From: Lytechinus variegatus
Taxonomy: Eukaryota; Echinodermata; Echinoidea; Temnopleuroida; Toxopneustidae
Assembly: GCF_018143015.1 (NCBI RefSeq)
Contig: NC_054747.1
Span: forward strand, 37,501,733-37,565,732
Direction of reading: 5' to 3'
Length of the DNA: 64,000 bases
The stretch's first letter is position 1. Every line of letters starts with the position of its first letter. The notes under the pieces were generated by a model that saw nothing but the letters and a program-made list of their open reading frames with translations, had not been told where the DNA came from and ran no database searches. Shown here in pieces: positions 45,291 to 58,129 of the stretch. The translations under genes were made by a program, and so were the position numbers.

Positions 45291-45494
45291 TTTTTCTTTG
45301 CTCCATATCGCATCTCTTGTTCGGTGTTAATTGAACCAAACAACTTGGCTCAATAAAGACTGTATATCATGACCTATATAATAATCCTATAATATATAGG
45401 ATTATTTTTATACAACGAGGTCCGAGAGTTTCGAATCCGACCGCATTATTCGCGGCACCAATGCTTGAGCCCCGAGGAACGAACAGCACAGATA
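45291..45494. other. Edge of block A, short hairpin
   Basis: CCTATAATATATAGG near 45,386-45,400 with outer ATAATCC/GGATTAT pairing; otherwise unremarkable. Confidence 0.4.
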
Positions 45495-45504
45495 ATGATG
45501 ATGA

Positions 45505-45554
<50 letters not shown>

Positions 45555-45712
45555 GGTGATGATGATGATGATAATGGTGATGATGATGGTGGTGATGATG
45601 ATGATGGTGATGATGATGATGATAATGATAATGGTGATGATGATGGTGATGGTGGTGGTGATGATGATGATGGTGATGATGATGATGGTGATGATGATGA
45701 TGATAATGATGT
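45495..45712 (+). repeat. GAT microsatellite
   Basis: About 218 bp of GATGATGGTGAT triplets. Long polyaspartate or polymethionine frames here are artefacts. Confidence 0.95.
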
Positions 45713-46167
45713 TCATGAACAGCATTTTATTATGCCATTTATCTGTAAAAAAAAAAAACCACACATTCAAAGGCGCAGGCACCCTATTATGTCACATATT
45801 GACTCGAAGAGATGGGTCTTTAATAGTTCATATTTAAAGGTTTAAATGTTGTTACAGTCATCAAGTTGGTTTGGTAGAGAGTTCTAAATTGCGAGGAGCA
45901 ACTGACGAAAAAGCTCTACATATATCCTCTAATGTCGGGGTGATATAACAATAGTTTTAGGAACTGATGCGGCTATATAGGGAAACATGGCCTTTTTTTT
46001 ATTCCTACCATTCTTAACTTTAAAGTCCCTTAAAATACTGAGTAATATTATAACAACAATCAAAATGGTCAAGGATTGTCGCAAAGACCTTGCCGGACTA
46101 CACCATGCTACAGTTTACATGGCTCAACGGATATTCGCCACCACTGACCCTTCTTTTGATCCCGTGC

Positions 46168-47180
46168 TTAATCAAAAGTACATGTAGATTCAGAAGAACA
46201 AAGTTTTCTCCAGACAGTTATGTCTTTGAAGTATCTTACTGCATTTTCACGGAACAGACGATCACGGTAGCAGTATACCGGGTTCACCGCAGAGCTAAGG
46301 TAAAATATAAACGCTGCCATGTCGTCAAAAGGTCGATTAAACATACCATTGTCGACAACAATGGCGACATGAACTATACTTGTGGGTATGTAACAAACAA
46401 AAAACGCAAAGGTGATCGTGGTGACTATCTTTGAAGCCTTGATACGAGAGACTCTTTCCTCTTGACGTCCTCTACCGACGGCTTGTTCCATCTGAGCGAT
46501 CCTCCGCGCATGGTGCAATGCCGTACGAAGAATCAACATGTTGAGGATGACCAATGTTAGTAAGGACAAGATGATGATTATCATCAGGAGGATGATCCCA
46601 ATCCTATACAGGTGACCGTCAGAGTGATGGTCCCAGCGCAGTAGTTTCTGACGAGACTTGGATCTTCTTCTTTACCAACCAGACCAATGACGAACAAGAT
46701 GCTCATCAACCAGCTGAGGAGAATCCCGACTGCGATTCGCTTCGAGGTGACCAAGGCTTCGTACCGGAGAGGTTTACGAACAGCGATGTAACGATCAAAG
46801 GTTACCATGACGATGTGAAGCAGAGAATTCCCGCCAAAGAGATAGGTGAACGACGAGAAATACCGTGAGAAGGTGTAAAGACATGTCACTTCAATGAAGA
46901 CAGATCTGTTAAACGTTTCTAGTGGTAAGCTGATAGCACCGTTTAAAAGATCGACAAATGCTAAACTAGACAGAAGATAGTAAGTAGGTCTTCGGAGACG
47001 ATCGGTTTTGAGGAAGGTGGCGACTACCAGAAAGTTTCCGACAACAGTACTGAAGATGAGAAGAATAGCCAATGTAACAATGAAAGCTGTGTAGATTGGA
47101 GGGTTGGGGATCCATGGAAGGGTACTTGCATTCACTGAAGCCATTTTTTTTTCACGGTTTGATTTCAAAGATTTCAACAC
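46168..47180 (-). pseudogene. Class A GPCR paralogue C, frameshifted
   Basis: Related to copies A and B across its length (TM1 VVGNFLVVATFLKTDRL; TM3 VTFDRYIAVRKPLRY; C-terminus VWRKLCSSEST). The N-terminal 198 residues run through TM4, then one frame change near 46,605 puts TM5 to the end in a second frame (138 residues). The TM7 motif reads SAVNPVYCY, one codon short of NPxxY, so even with the frame ignored the receptor is altered at a key position. A better start than 47,180 is the inner ATG at 47,144 (MASVNAS, with a sequon). Either a pseudogene or an assembly error in the frame; the missing codon argues for decay. Confidence 0.8.
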
Positions 47181-48298
47181 TAAAGAAACAAATCAAGATA
47201 TAGTGGTTAATAGGCTGTAAAGCCATTGCCTTCAAGCTCCTGAAGATGTCATTAGGAAGTTTATGAGAATTATAGAATTAGGAATCAGCAGGATTTTGTT
47301 CCTGAAAGCTGGCTTCCTTTACTTGTTTGCCACGATTGGTCCTCGTGAGTAGTATATGGTATGAAGAACAAGAAGTGCAATCGTATACGATGTGCTTGTA
47401 TATATGCTGAGAAAAGCCAGCGATGTCAAATGAAATAATATGTCTTCAGGAATCATGGGAATTGTAAGAAGTGACAAAATCGGATGAGTATTCGAGCTAA
47501 TAGTGCTATCATAGTTAGCTTTGGATGATCGATACTATACCGTATAGGGCAGGGTCTCAAACTTTTAAAATGAAATCCATGCCAGGGTATCAATTTTAAA
47601 AAATATGAATTTATTTTAGCCTAATTTAATTTACTTCAACTTGTTTACGCATTGTTGATTTTAGATGCACGGCAGCATTAAAATACAGCTCATGGCACAA
47701 TACATTAAACTAATTAATAAGGGTTTTGAGATGGCAGCGGTTGCTGCATCGGTTTTCTTTTGCCGTACACTTTTTTGGATGTCATATACTACGGTCGATC
47801 ACCATGATTTGAATAGGAGTTCGCTTTTAATTCACTTAAGTGTTTCAAGCACTATTTCAGATGCACGGTAGCATAAAAACAATTGTGCGACCACACGTGT
47901 CCCGATGTGTTATACTAATTAATTAGGGCTTCTTTATATAAGAGCGTAGGCTGTTGGGTGTACTGGGTGAACGTGCACCCTTTCGCTGAGGCAGATGAGT
48001 TTCGACACTGGCAAGCAATACGGAAATTGTACCCCTTCTTTTGCTTTTAACAGCTGATTTCAAACTTTGGTTCCATCTCCCCGGATGTGCACCTCCCCAT
48101 GCTCAAACCAGCCTACACCCTTGGAGTAATTTATTATGAACTTACTTGGACGTTCCCTTTTGAAAATAATCTATTAACCATTACATTAATCAATCTAAAA
48201 AAATCGATAGATTAATTAAACATTCAATATATTAATCAATTAATCGGTTAATCCTTCGATCTGCTTATCTAATAAATAACATTCGGTTACCTGACACT
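47181..48298. other. No supported gene
   Basis: Unique AT-rich sequence; TTAATCAATC-type simple stretches near 48,180-48,255. Possible promoter region of paralogue C, with no motif I can assign. Confidence 0.4.
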
Positions 48299-49170
48299 TC
48301 GTATTAATTCCGAAGGCTCTTTATTCCGAAGGTTCGTAATTCCGAAGCACGTAAATTGCCTGTACCTCGATGTTCGTTAATCCGATCATTTGTGGCGTAA
48401 TTCCGAAAACGAAATAAGGTTCGTTGTTCCGAAGGTTTGATAATCCGGAAACGAAATAAGGTTCGTTGTTCCGAAGGTTCGTTAATCCGAAAACGAAATG
48501 AGGTTCGTAATTCCGAAGGTTCGTTAATCCGAAAACGAAATAAGGTTCGTTAATCCGAAAAGTAAATAAGGTTCGTATTTCCGAAAATGAAATTAATTCA
48601 TTTTGGTAACAAGAACGGTGTTGTCCTTGCAAGATAACAAGATGTTACGCAACGATAAAACAACGATGATACATGTATGTGTTGTGGCCAAAGCATGTAT
48701 TGACTTAAAGAATAGGCGCCGGATCAAGCATACGATTAATTTCGATCTTATCTGAGCAATAGCTGCCCAAGCAAATGGTTTAAAGATACAAGGGATTAAG
48801 TCTGTTGGTCGCGTGCAGGTATAACATTTGCGAGAAGAACACCGTTCTTGTTACCAAAATGAATTAATTCAATTTTCGGAAATACGAACCTTATTTACTT
48901 TTCGGATTAACGAACTCATTTCGTTTTCGGTTATTAAAGAACCTTCGGAATTACGAACCTCATTTCGTTTTCGGATTAACGAACCTTCGGAATTACGAAC
49001 CTTATTCGGATTAACGAACCTTCGGAATTACGAACCTCATTTCGTTTTCGGGTTAACGAACCTTTGGAATTACGAACCTCATTTCGTTTTCGGATTATCG
49101 AACCTTCGGAATAACCGAACCTTCGGAATAACGAAGCTTCGGAATAACGAAGCTTCGGAATAACGAATGT
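48299..49170. repeat. Large palindrome built of TTCCGAAGGTTCG repeats
   Basis: The left arm (48,299-48,620) repeats AATTCCGAAGGTTCG and CGAAAACGAAATAAGGTTCG. The right arm (48,846-49,170) is its inverted partner. The unique centre (48,621-48,845) is bounded by GTAACAAGAACGGTGTT and its complement. Same family as 19,647-20,098. Repetitive peptides in all frames are not proteins. Confidence 0.85.
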
Positions 49171-50127
49171 ATGCGAAAACATTCTTATGTACATAAAAAG
49201 GTATACCCAATGTTGGGTAAAATGTGAACATGCATGTTGGTTGGGTAAAAGAATTACGCAATATTGCATTGAAATAGCCCAGTATGTTAAAAAATACGCA
49301 GCAAACATGCATTTCTACATTTCCTTTCTACCCAGTTGGGTCAAATTTTAGTCAGTGGTTTAAAAGTGTATCAATCAATTAATTAATTAATTGATTCAAT
49401 ATATTTAATCAATCAGTTAATCATTAGATCTGTTTATGTAGGTCTGATTATCTAAATGTGCCTGCCATTTTAGTCAAACGAAAAATCGATCAATCAACGA
49501 TTAAGAAATTCTATATCAATCAATTATAGGATCATTCGATCTTTTTAATTGATAAAATAATTTCAGTAATGTGTCGGTCAATATTTTTTTTTATTTATAT
49601 CGTATTTTTATTGTCTTCTCTAGAATCAAATATGTAATTTACAATATAACTCTCATAACAAACTGCACAATCATTAAAACAAGAATTATCAAAGAATTAT
49701 ACAATAGTACAGCGACCATTGAGGATGGAACATAATTATGTAATGATAAGAATATATAACTTGTCTCTAATATAGATTGAAATTCATTGGAATCAGCAAT
49801 GAAAAGAGAGAAAAACAAAGATAAGAGTAATATTTCAATTGACAATCTATCAATCAATAATTAGAAAACATTATGGGGTTTTTTTTTCTCATTTACCCCT
49901 ACCGCACCGCAATGCCCCATTCATTTTACTACCCTTTTGAATACAGCTTATTTTTTTTTAGTTTTTTAGTTTTCTTTATTCAGGTTCATGGTGCAAAATA
50001 ATTGGAGAACATACAAAACAAACTGAAGAGAAATTAAGGCCTATAAGAGAGTCCTCAGAACCATGACGGCTAGTGTAAGTAAAGGTAAATTTTTAAAGAA
50101 TATCACGATGTGATACATATTGTAGTT
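49171..50127. other. No supported gene
   Basis: AT-rich with AATTAATTAATTAATTGATT near 49,376-49,396 and a T-rich run near 49,950. The segment 49,960-50,125 may be the 3' tail of another retroposon; not proven. Confidence 0.4.
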
Positions 50128-53100
50128 TTGTATTGTATTGTATTTATTTATTCAACCATAAAACACATATCAAAATAGCAATGTACAATAGATGATAAAA
50201 TTAAATTATGGTTTGGGACACCGAAAAGCAACATGCTTGTACATGGTATCCCAAAAAAAAATTAAAAAAACAAGAAATAACTTACATAACAAATGCAATA
50301 ACAACATAAGTTCACACACCAACATACGTACACATACACACACACACACAAATTCCTGAGACTAAAATACTTAAGGGAGGTACATATATTTAAAGAGTGT
50401 CTATAAGTAGTGATTTGAACAGTAATTTAAATTTATTCAGAGTTGTACTTGATTTAATATCTGGTGGGAGTTCATTCCATTTCTTTACTCCATTGATTAT
50501 TAAGGACTGAAGACCAGCTGTAGTTTTAAAAGAGGGATATAAAGCTTGATACCTTGACGAGTGTTATAAGGTGCAATTCTGAATTAAATACAAAAGGATT
50601 ATCCTTAGACTCAGGAATGATATTACTAAATGTGGAGTATATAAATATAATTGTATTAAAAGTGACAAGTTCATAAATAGGCAGTATTTTCAAATTTTTA
50701 AATAGAGGAGCAGATGGGGAACGAAAATCAGATTTGTTGATTATTCTAACTGCTTTCTTTTGAAGTAATTCAATTTTGGATAAATGAGTTTTATACGTGT
50801 TGCCCCAGACCTAACTTCCATAATTAAGATAAGACAAAATTAGGGTATTATATAATATAAGCAGAATGTTTAGGTAGAATATACTTAAGCCTTGATAATA
50901 TACCAACATTCTTTGATATTGTGTTGCAGAGGTGATGTATATGTGTACTCCAGTTTAGATTTTCATTAAATATAATCCCAAGAAATTTAACATCACTTAA
51001 TCTATTTAATGTTGTATTATCAATATGAATATCATCTAGGTTTCCAGGAACCCTCCTGTTCCTTGTCCTGAAAATAATATAATTAGTTTTTGAAACGTTT
51101 AAGGATAATTTATTACATTGGAACCAGGTGTTTATTTTTTTTAATTCGACATTAATGGATTGAATAACATTAGTTAAAGATTTATTAGCCATCATTGCAC
51201 AAGTGTCGTCAGCAAACAAAGAAAATTTAACCAAGTGTGATGAATTTACAATATCATTAATGTAGACAAGGAACAGGAGGGGGCCTAAGACAGAACCCTG
51301 GGGTACCCCACATCTATTCGATTGAATAGATGATTTGACACCATTGACCACCACGTATTGTGTTCTATTATTCAAGTAGTTCTCACGCCGTAATGAAGAA
51401 GCTTTTGTAAAAGAATGTGGTGATCAATGGTGTCAAATGCTTTGGACAAGTCCATAAATATTCCAACACAGTACTTCCCATGTTCTATATTTGATAAAAT
51501 ATGTTGAAATAAATTCAAAACTGCAAGTTCAGTAGAATGTTGTTTTCTAAAACCATACTGGTCTTTTATCAAAATATTATGCAACTGAAGATAAGAATAC
51601 AATCTTTTGTGAATGAGTTTTTCAAGTAGTTTTGCAAAGATTGGGAGTACTGCTATGGGTCTATAATTAGTCATTTCGTTTTTGTCACCTTTTTTGAATA
51701 TGGGTATAATTTTTTATATTTTCAGTTTATTAGGTACAATTCCATAACAAAGTGATTGGTTGAAGATATAGCTTAATGGTTCTACAAAAAAGTTTATACA
51801 CTCTTTTACCACACGAGGTGATATATCATCAAAGCCGCTCGACTTTGATGGATTTAAAGTGGAACATACTTTCAGAACTTCAAAAACCGAAGTTGGAGTT
51901 AAAAACATTGAATTTATCGGGGATTCATTACTAAGAAAGGAGCTGAATGAGCATGGTGTAGATGGAATATTCTGAGAAATGTTACTACCTATGGAAGCAA
52001 AAAATGAGTTAAATTCATTTGCAATATCAGGTGCTGTTTCATACTTTTTACCATTATTAAAAAAACATAACATTAGGAATACCACGAAGCTTTCTTTTCC
52101 CTAGCAGATGGTTTATTTGGTTCCATGTTTTCTTAATATCTCATCTAATATTATTAAAGAGATGGAGATAATAATCTTCTTTTGCAGCACGTAACAAATG
52201 AGTTAATTTATTCCTATATTTGTTCAACTTAATCTTATTTTCCAGACATCGATTTTTCAAATAATTCTTATGCAGTCTGTTTTTTTTATTAATAGATCGC
52301 AACAAGCCCTTTGATACCCATGGTTTTTTTAATTTGTGTTTATGTGTTCTTTTAACTACCTCTGGAAAAGACTCATTATACAGACATTGAAATTTGTTGA
52401 GAAACATTTCATAACATACATTGACATCATTGATTGCACCTAAAATACTCCAGTCTGCGTTTTTTAGTTTTCTCTTAACTGCATTGATATTGTCATCAGT
52501 AATTAATCTCTTCTTTACAGATGTATTAGGACATTTGTTCACATGTGTAATCTTCTTCACTGCACAAATAGGAAAGTGATCTGATATATCATCGATAAGT
52601 AAACAGCTTTTTATCATATTGACATCATAAGAATTACAAAAAATGTTATCGATGAGAGTTGCTGATGCGTTAGATATTCTTGTGGGTTTGGTTATTAATG
52701 GATAAAAGCTATGACTATACATGAGATTCAAAAATGCATTAGTACTCTGACTTGTTTCAATATTCAATAGATTTGCATTAAAGTCACCCATAATAAACAT
52801 TTCAAGATTATAGACTTTCTTTTCTTGCCTTTCAATTCAATAAATAAAGAATCACATATATCAGAGCAAGTAGATACATCCTGGTATGTTTCAAAATCAA
52901 AATCATTGTTAACATAGATACACACTCCACCTCCAGCCTTTTCAGATCTATTTACATGTACAAGAGTATAACCAGGAATATTAAACATATCTGTGATTGT
53001 ATATGGTTGAAACCAGGTTTCTGATATACCAATGACACTGAACTTATGTTGAATTGACCCCAGTAAGTATAAAAATTTGTCAAAGTTTCTGATCAAACTC

Positions 53101-53330
53101 CTTGCATTAATATGAAGCAAGGAAAATAAATCATCTGGATCCCAGTTGAGCATGTTATTGAACTCGTCAGAAAATATATAATTACATTTTAATCTTTCAA
53201 TAAAGTTTTCATTGTCCAAACCATAAGAACAAATGTCAAAATCTAGATCATTCATTTCGAATGGGTTTAATTTCATACATCTAAATCTGTCGTACTCAAT
53301 ATCCTTATTCAACTTAAAGAATGATAATAA
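50128..53330 (-). mobile_element. Non-LTR retrotransposon (LINE), Jockey/CR1-type group
   Basis: Minus-strand element with an apurinic-type endonuclease (LLHINARSLIRNFDKF, ISETWF, GDFNANL, SDHFPICAV; 53,312-52,141) followed by reverse transcriptase ([47 protein letters not shown]; 51,690-50,848) and a 3' part ending in AATACAATACAAT repeats. Coding is interrupted by three frame changes (about 52,780, 52,110 and 51,373) and an in-frame stop near 51,713. No gag-like ORF1 was found, so it is 5'-truncated or of a one-ORF type. Clade not resolved. Confidence 0.9.
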
Positions 53331-53961
53331 CTACTTAAAGAATGATAATATTGAATACACATAGGCCTACATGCTAACGCACACACCCTCATCCAGACAT
53401 ATTATTAGGCAGGCCTATAGGCCAATATGAAATTACAGTGTAGTATTGAATTTCATATGGGACACATTTCATGAGAATTTGCAATGGCAGTTAAAAGCTA
53501 CTGAAATCCGCCAATCCGACTGGCTTGAAGTGAATTTTGTTACTTTCTTCATATCATAACTCTTTATGAAACGAGACCCTTGCTTGTCCGTGGACTTTAT
53601 TTACTGCTTCTCATGTCTTCACGCTACATGGGTGCGTTCGTCGGGGGTAATAAAGCATCAATACTATATGGAACAATGCATTCAGATTGCATTAAGAAAC
53701 TCATTGAAAAAAAAACACACAACCCTTTACCATTGACGCAGTCATCAGCACCGTCATCAAACTCACAAGCCTAGGTCTTCTTCCTATTCGATAAAATAAT
53801 CAGACGCAATTAGATCTCGGATCCAGTCATGTTAATTTACTCTTAGAAAGAACAAAGATAGCTGCGAACTGGAACCATTTTGTCGGGTATATGAAACCCT
53901 CGACAAAGGTCCCCAAAAAAATATCGTTTTCAATAAATTCAGAAGAATTCAAAGTGCCTGA

Positions 53962-54549
53962 TTAAAGGAAACCAAAACCCAAGAAGAGAAGCAATCTTAT
54001 TGGAAAGAGTAAAATGAGAGAAACAATTTAAAAAAAGTTTCATCAAAATCGGTTATGAAATAAGCAAGTTATGGACGATTAAAAAGTCTTGTTTTACTTA
54101 CTATGTGGATCCTCAAATTGGCATACGTGCTTCAAAATGGCTGATTTTGTGGACAACTCTCCATTTGTTTTGTACACATATTTTCAGATTTTCCCCTTTA
54201 TTTCACATATTTCACATTATCTCCTCCCGACCTAGACGTATATGGTGTGGATTGTATTTTCCCATGACATATGTTGTGCTCAGAAGGAGGCAAGATACAA
54301 TTTGAAAGATAATGAGGAAAATCTGAAAAATTTGTGGACAAAGCAAATGGAGAGTTGTCCACAAAATCAGCCATTTTGAAGCACGTTTGCCAATTTGAGG
54401 ATGCCCATAGAAAGTACAACAAGAGTTTTCAAACTCCCATAACTTGCTTATTTCATAACCGATTTTGATGAAACTTTTTTTATATTGTTCCTCTCATTTT
54501 ACTCTTTCCAATAAGATTGCTTCTCTTCTTGGGTTTTGGTTTCCTTTAA
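53962..54549. mobile_element. TTAA fold-back MITE (AAACCAAAACCCAAGAAGAG family)
   Basis: TTAA at both ends; arms GGAAACCAAAACCCAAGAAG and complement extend through most of the element, which is nearly a full palindrome of about 588 bp. Absent from block A. Confidence 0.8.
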
Positions 54550-54586
54550 TGTTATTAGAACCGTTAGAGAACCTTTAAAGATCCAT

Positions 54587-55095
54587 TTAAAGGGGAAGTT
54601 CACCCTGACTGACAAAAGTTTATTGTAAAAATGGCAGAAAAAATGATAAAAAATATTGCCGAAGGTTTGAGAAAAATTCATCAAATAATTAAAAAGTTAT
54701 TAGAATTTCAATTATTTGATTTGTGACGTCACATGCGAGCAGCATTCCTACATAGCGAATGGTAAAAAATCTATGAAATGTCATTTTCTCAGAAAATTGA
54801 AAATGGTTTTCACTGTAACTTTTGTATATCAATAGACAAATCATTTCACACCCGATCATGAAAAGAAAACAAAATTAAGTCATAAGGAACCATACAAAAT
54901 TTGAAATTCATACATTTTATATTACATAACACATGGGGCAGCTGCTCGTTTATGACGTCACAAATCCAAAATTTTGAACTCTAATAACTTTCTCACTCTT
55001 TAACGGATTTTCCTCAAACCTTCACCAATATTTTTTACTATTTTTTTCTGCTATTTTTACAACAAAGTTTTCTTCAGGGTGAACTTCCCCTTTAA
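54587..55095 (+). mobile_element. TTAA fold-back MITE (AGGGGAAGTTCACCCTGA family)
   Basis: TTAA at both ends and inverted termini AAAGGGGAAGTTCACCCTGA. Full-length relative of 15,560-16,064 in opposite orientation. It lies only about 40 bp from the preceding MITE. Confidence 0.85.
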
Positions 55096-56089
55096 GGAAT
55101 CTCATATCTCATCATATTGTCATCTATTCATCCTTTTGTAATGCCTGTCAACGGATCAAGTTCTTGGATGTCGTCCTTTCTACATGTACGTATTGTCATT
55201 AATTGATCATCTCTTCTAACAAACATGACGAGATCTCAGATCTACTATCTAAATACTTCTCCCATATCTATCATCTCTAAGCTACAGAAGATTAAACGAG
55301 CTATTATTATGTCCAAATATCAAGATCTGGGATTTTGTCGAGTCTACATTCTGAAGAATAGAATGGTGATCAACTGACAAGATCTCGGATCTCGTTATGC
55401 CACCGTTATGTGAAAGAGATGATCAAATTACAAGAAATGGGCCATCATTAATCTGTTCTAAATGGATGTTGACATGAGATCCAAGAACTCACCATGTCTA
55501 CAGCATCTTGAGAACCTTGACTTGCCTACATCCATCCTAAATGACTTCACTGGAAATGACCCCCTCATATTCGCATCCTCCATTCTCTTCCCCTCACACT
55601 CCCTGTCCTCTTCTTCTGCTTCCCTCTTTGACATGTCACTGCTTAGGGTACATTTAAAAAATCCATCTATGCCGGCAAAATCATCTAGAAAGGACCTGAA
55701 CCCTGCGGCTTGCCGCCGATCTCCGTAGACCGGAGGTAGGAAATTTACAAGTACAAGTACATGGGAAGATCAGCAGACAAGTTCTTGGTTTGGTTTGTAC
55801 CGAGGTTTTTTACCTGACTACTAAGAAAGCACGGATGCCTGTGAGCAGGCAACAAGGGGACCAACGGCTTAAGGTCCTCTCCGAGTAACCTGGTAATGTT
55901 TACATCTTGCCATTGATTTCTATCATCTTTTTTCCAATAGATCTTGACATGAGATCGCGCCATGTAATTATCTATTCTTATGAAAGCTTAAACATTGTTA
56001 AAAGTGCCACCCAGAATCTCCAGATTTCGATTTCACCATTGCTACAGAGATAGACTTGGATCTCATTATATCGATCGTTTTGGAAATTT
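55096..56089. other. 3' side of GPCR copy B, no supported gene
   Basis: Partly collinear with block A (43,230-43,450). A frame at 55,462-55,728 has no recognisable domain and lies in a stretch lacking in block A. Confidence 0.4.
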
Positions 56090-56325
56090 TGGCTCGGTGA
56101 CAATAACCTAGTTATATGTTGAGGACAAGTCCTTGATAGGCCCCGGGCCTTTGTTTGTCCCTTCACTTTTTAATATTCTGTTAATGTTCCGTTCTTTGTT
56201 TATCCATTTGTTTTTGTACCAGCAAGTAAGTCTATGTATTGTACTATTCATTGTTCTTTGAATCACTTTGTGCAATTTTGATGTAATTTTTATTGAATTG
56301 TGGAAATAAAATTGAATTGAATAGA
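56090..56325 (+). mobile_element. LINE 3' end fragment
   Basis: Ends in AATAAAATTGAATTGAAT, the type of short tandem tail left by CR1/L2-like LINEs. The preceding about 200 bp interrupts the homology between blocks A and B, so it was inserted after the duplication. Confidence 0.55.
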
Positions 56326-56540
56326 TGATCAAATTACAATATCTTGGAGTTTAGTGTTCTCTGTTGATTCTTAATACATGATGACCTTCGTCATCTTCGT
56401 TTAGTGGCCATCATGCTGATGAGCCCGTGATCATGGTGATACCTAGGCGAGGCGTTAATATTCTCGTATATTAGGATAAAAGTTATTCCCGATACCATAC
56501 ATCTGCCGCTCTGTTTTCAGAACCTCCAAGGTTTCTGAAT

Positions 56541-57526
56541 TTAAGCAAATGTAGATTCGGTAGAACAAAGTTTTCTCCAAACAGCTTTGGTCTTAAAATA
56601 CTTCAGGGCATTTTCACGGAATGCTCGATTGTGGTAGCAGTATATAATTGGATTGACAGCAGATCCGCAAAAAAACATGAACATTGCGACGTCATCGAAT
56701 GGACGAGTGTACAGATTAGCCTCAGTATCGAAAACCACAATGATATGAAACACACTCATTGGGATGCATGTAAGAAAAAAGGCAAGAGTGATGAAGGTGA
56801 CTTTCTGTGATGCTTTCACACGAGATGCGGTAATATCGTCTTGTGCTCTTCCGATAGCCTGCTCCATATCGGCTATTCGGCGAGCATGTCGCATTGCAGT
56901 TCGCAGAATCAGCAAGTTGAGGACAAGTAAGGTTGATACCGATGCGATGATCGCTGTCATCACAAGGAAAAACCATATTCTACTGCCGAGATCATACTGG
57001 AAAGTAGTCCCAGAGCAGTAGACTGTAGCGGTAGTTGGACTTTCTCCTAGTTTGCTGACGAAGTGAAGCATTAACCCAACGATACTCATCAACCAACTAA
57101 TTAGTATCCCGATCGCGATTCGCTTCGTGGTGACGAGTGTTTGGTATCGGAGAGGTCGGTGAACGGCAATATATCGATCACATGTTACCATGATAATATG
57201 AAGTACATTATTGGCACCAAAAAGAGAGCTGCATGCTGAAAAATACCTTGAGTGCTTTTCAAGACATGTTACGTCAGAAAATACAACTCTCCGATAGAGT
57301 TCTAATGGGACTCCGATCAAACCGTTTAAAAAGTCTGTAGCGGCTAAACTGGAGAGAAGATAATAGGTAGGTGTCCTAAGACGTTCAGTTTTGAGAAAGG
57401 TTGCGATTACCAAGAAGTTCCCTACGACCGAAACACAAATGACGAGAACAGCAAACGTGACGCAAACCCGGTGTATACTGGGTGGTTAGAATGAAAACTC
57501 ATAGTAGTATTGACAGGAGTCATCAT
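56541..57526 (-). pseudogene. Class A GPCR, copy B, frameshift near the start
   Basis: About 94% identical in protein to copy A over 290 residues (56,541-57,413), all core motifs kept: VTCDRYIAVHRPLRY, TCIPMS, SAVNPIIYC. The original start region (57,526, MMTPVNTTMS) is also present, but one C of a CCCC run in copy A is missing near 57,467, shifting the frame before TM1. The remaining open frame begins inside TM1 at MVIATFLKTE. It is either a very young pseudogene or a base-call/assembly slip in a homopolymer. Differences cluster in TM3 (KHSRYFSACSSLFGANN against MYSRYFSAFSYLFGGNN), which could alter ligand choice if functional. Confidence 0.85.
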
Positions 57527-58129
57527 TTTAAAGTTGAAAAAGGATCAGAGTATCCGCTGGATAAGCTTCTAGGATTCCTCAATATAAGATTCAAAAGCCC
57601 ACTTAGCTCACATGAGTTTAAATCCTAATAAAACAATTGACAGGCTATAAAACAAACGCGTTTAATTTCCATGTTGTTTTTTTTTCCTTTTTGCACGTAG
57701 GCCGGTTCGTTTCTCTTTCCTTTTTAAGAACTAGGTATCTTGTCAGATATAGATCCGTGTTTCCCGAAACGTCACCAAATCAACAATTAGGCCTGCAGCT
57801 TTTTACAGTAAAAATGTATATTTAGGTTCTCTGCTTATTTACCTGTAGTCATAGGCATTTTACGGTAATGGTGGTAGCGACGCGCGCGAGACAGCCAATA
57901 ACATTAATGTGAAAGTAGACGGGAAAATAATTTAAAAAGCAAGGTATGCAGTCATTCGTGATCAATTTCCGCTGACTGCCTGGTGTGACCGAGGTACTAG
58001 CTCTTACTATCAGCGACAGCAGTTGTCTCGACAGCCACTAAAACGGCATTGTCAAAAGATCAAAGTAAAAAAAAATGTTGAGTATGATTCCTGGTATAAC
58101 GTGATTAAATTAGGGGTTCAAAAAGACAA

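Larger units (their letters stand above)
53400..58110. repeat. Segmental duplication, block B
   Basis: Partner of 40,430-45,290 in the same orientation. Its private insertions are two TTAA MITEs (53,962-55,095) and a LINE tail (56,090-56,325). It keeps the empty site for the hAT-like element of block A. Confidence 0.85.

Noticed and set aside
45408-45845. Polyaspartate, polymethionine and polyisoleucine frames
   Set aside because: Direct product of the GAT microsatellite on both strands.
48321-49163. Long frames with repeated RNYEPHFVFGLTNL-type peptides
   Set aside because: They are translations of the TTCCGAAGGTTCG repeat arms, present in both orientations; no domain and no context for a gene.
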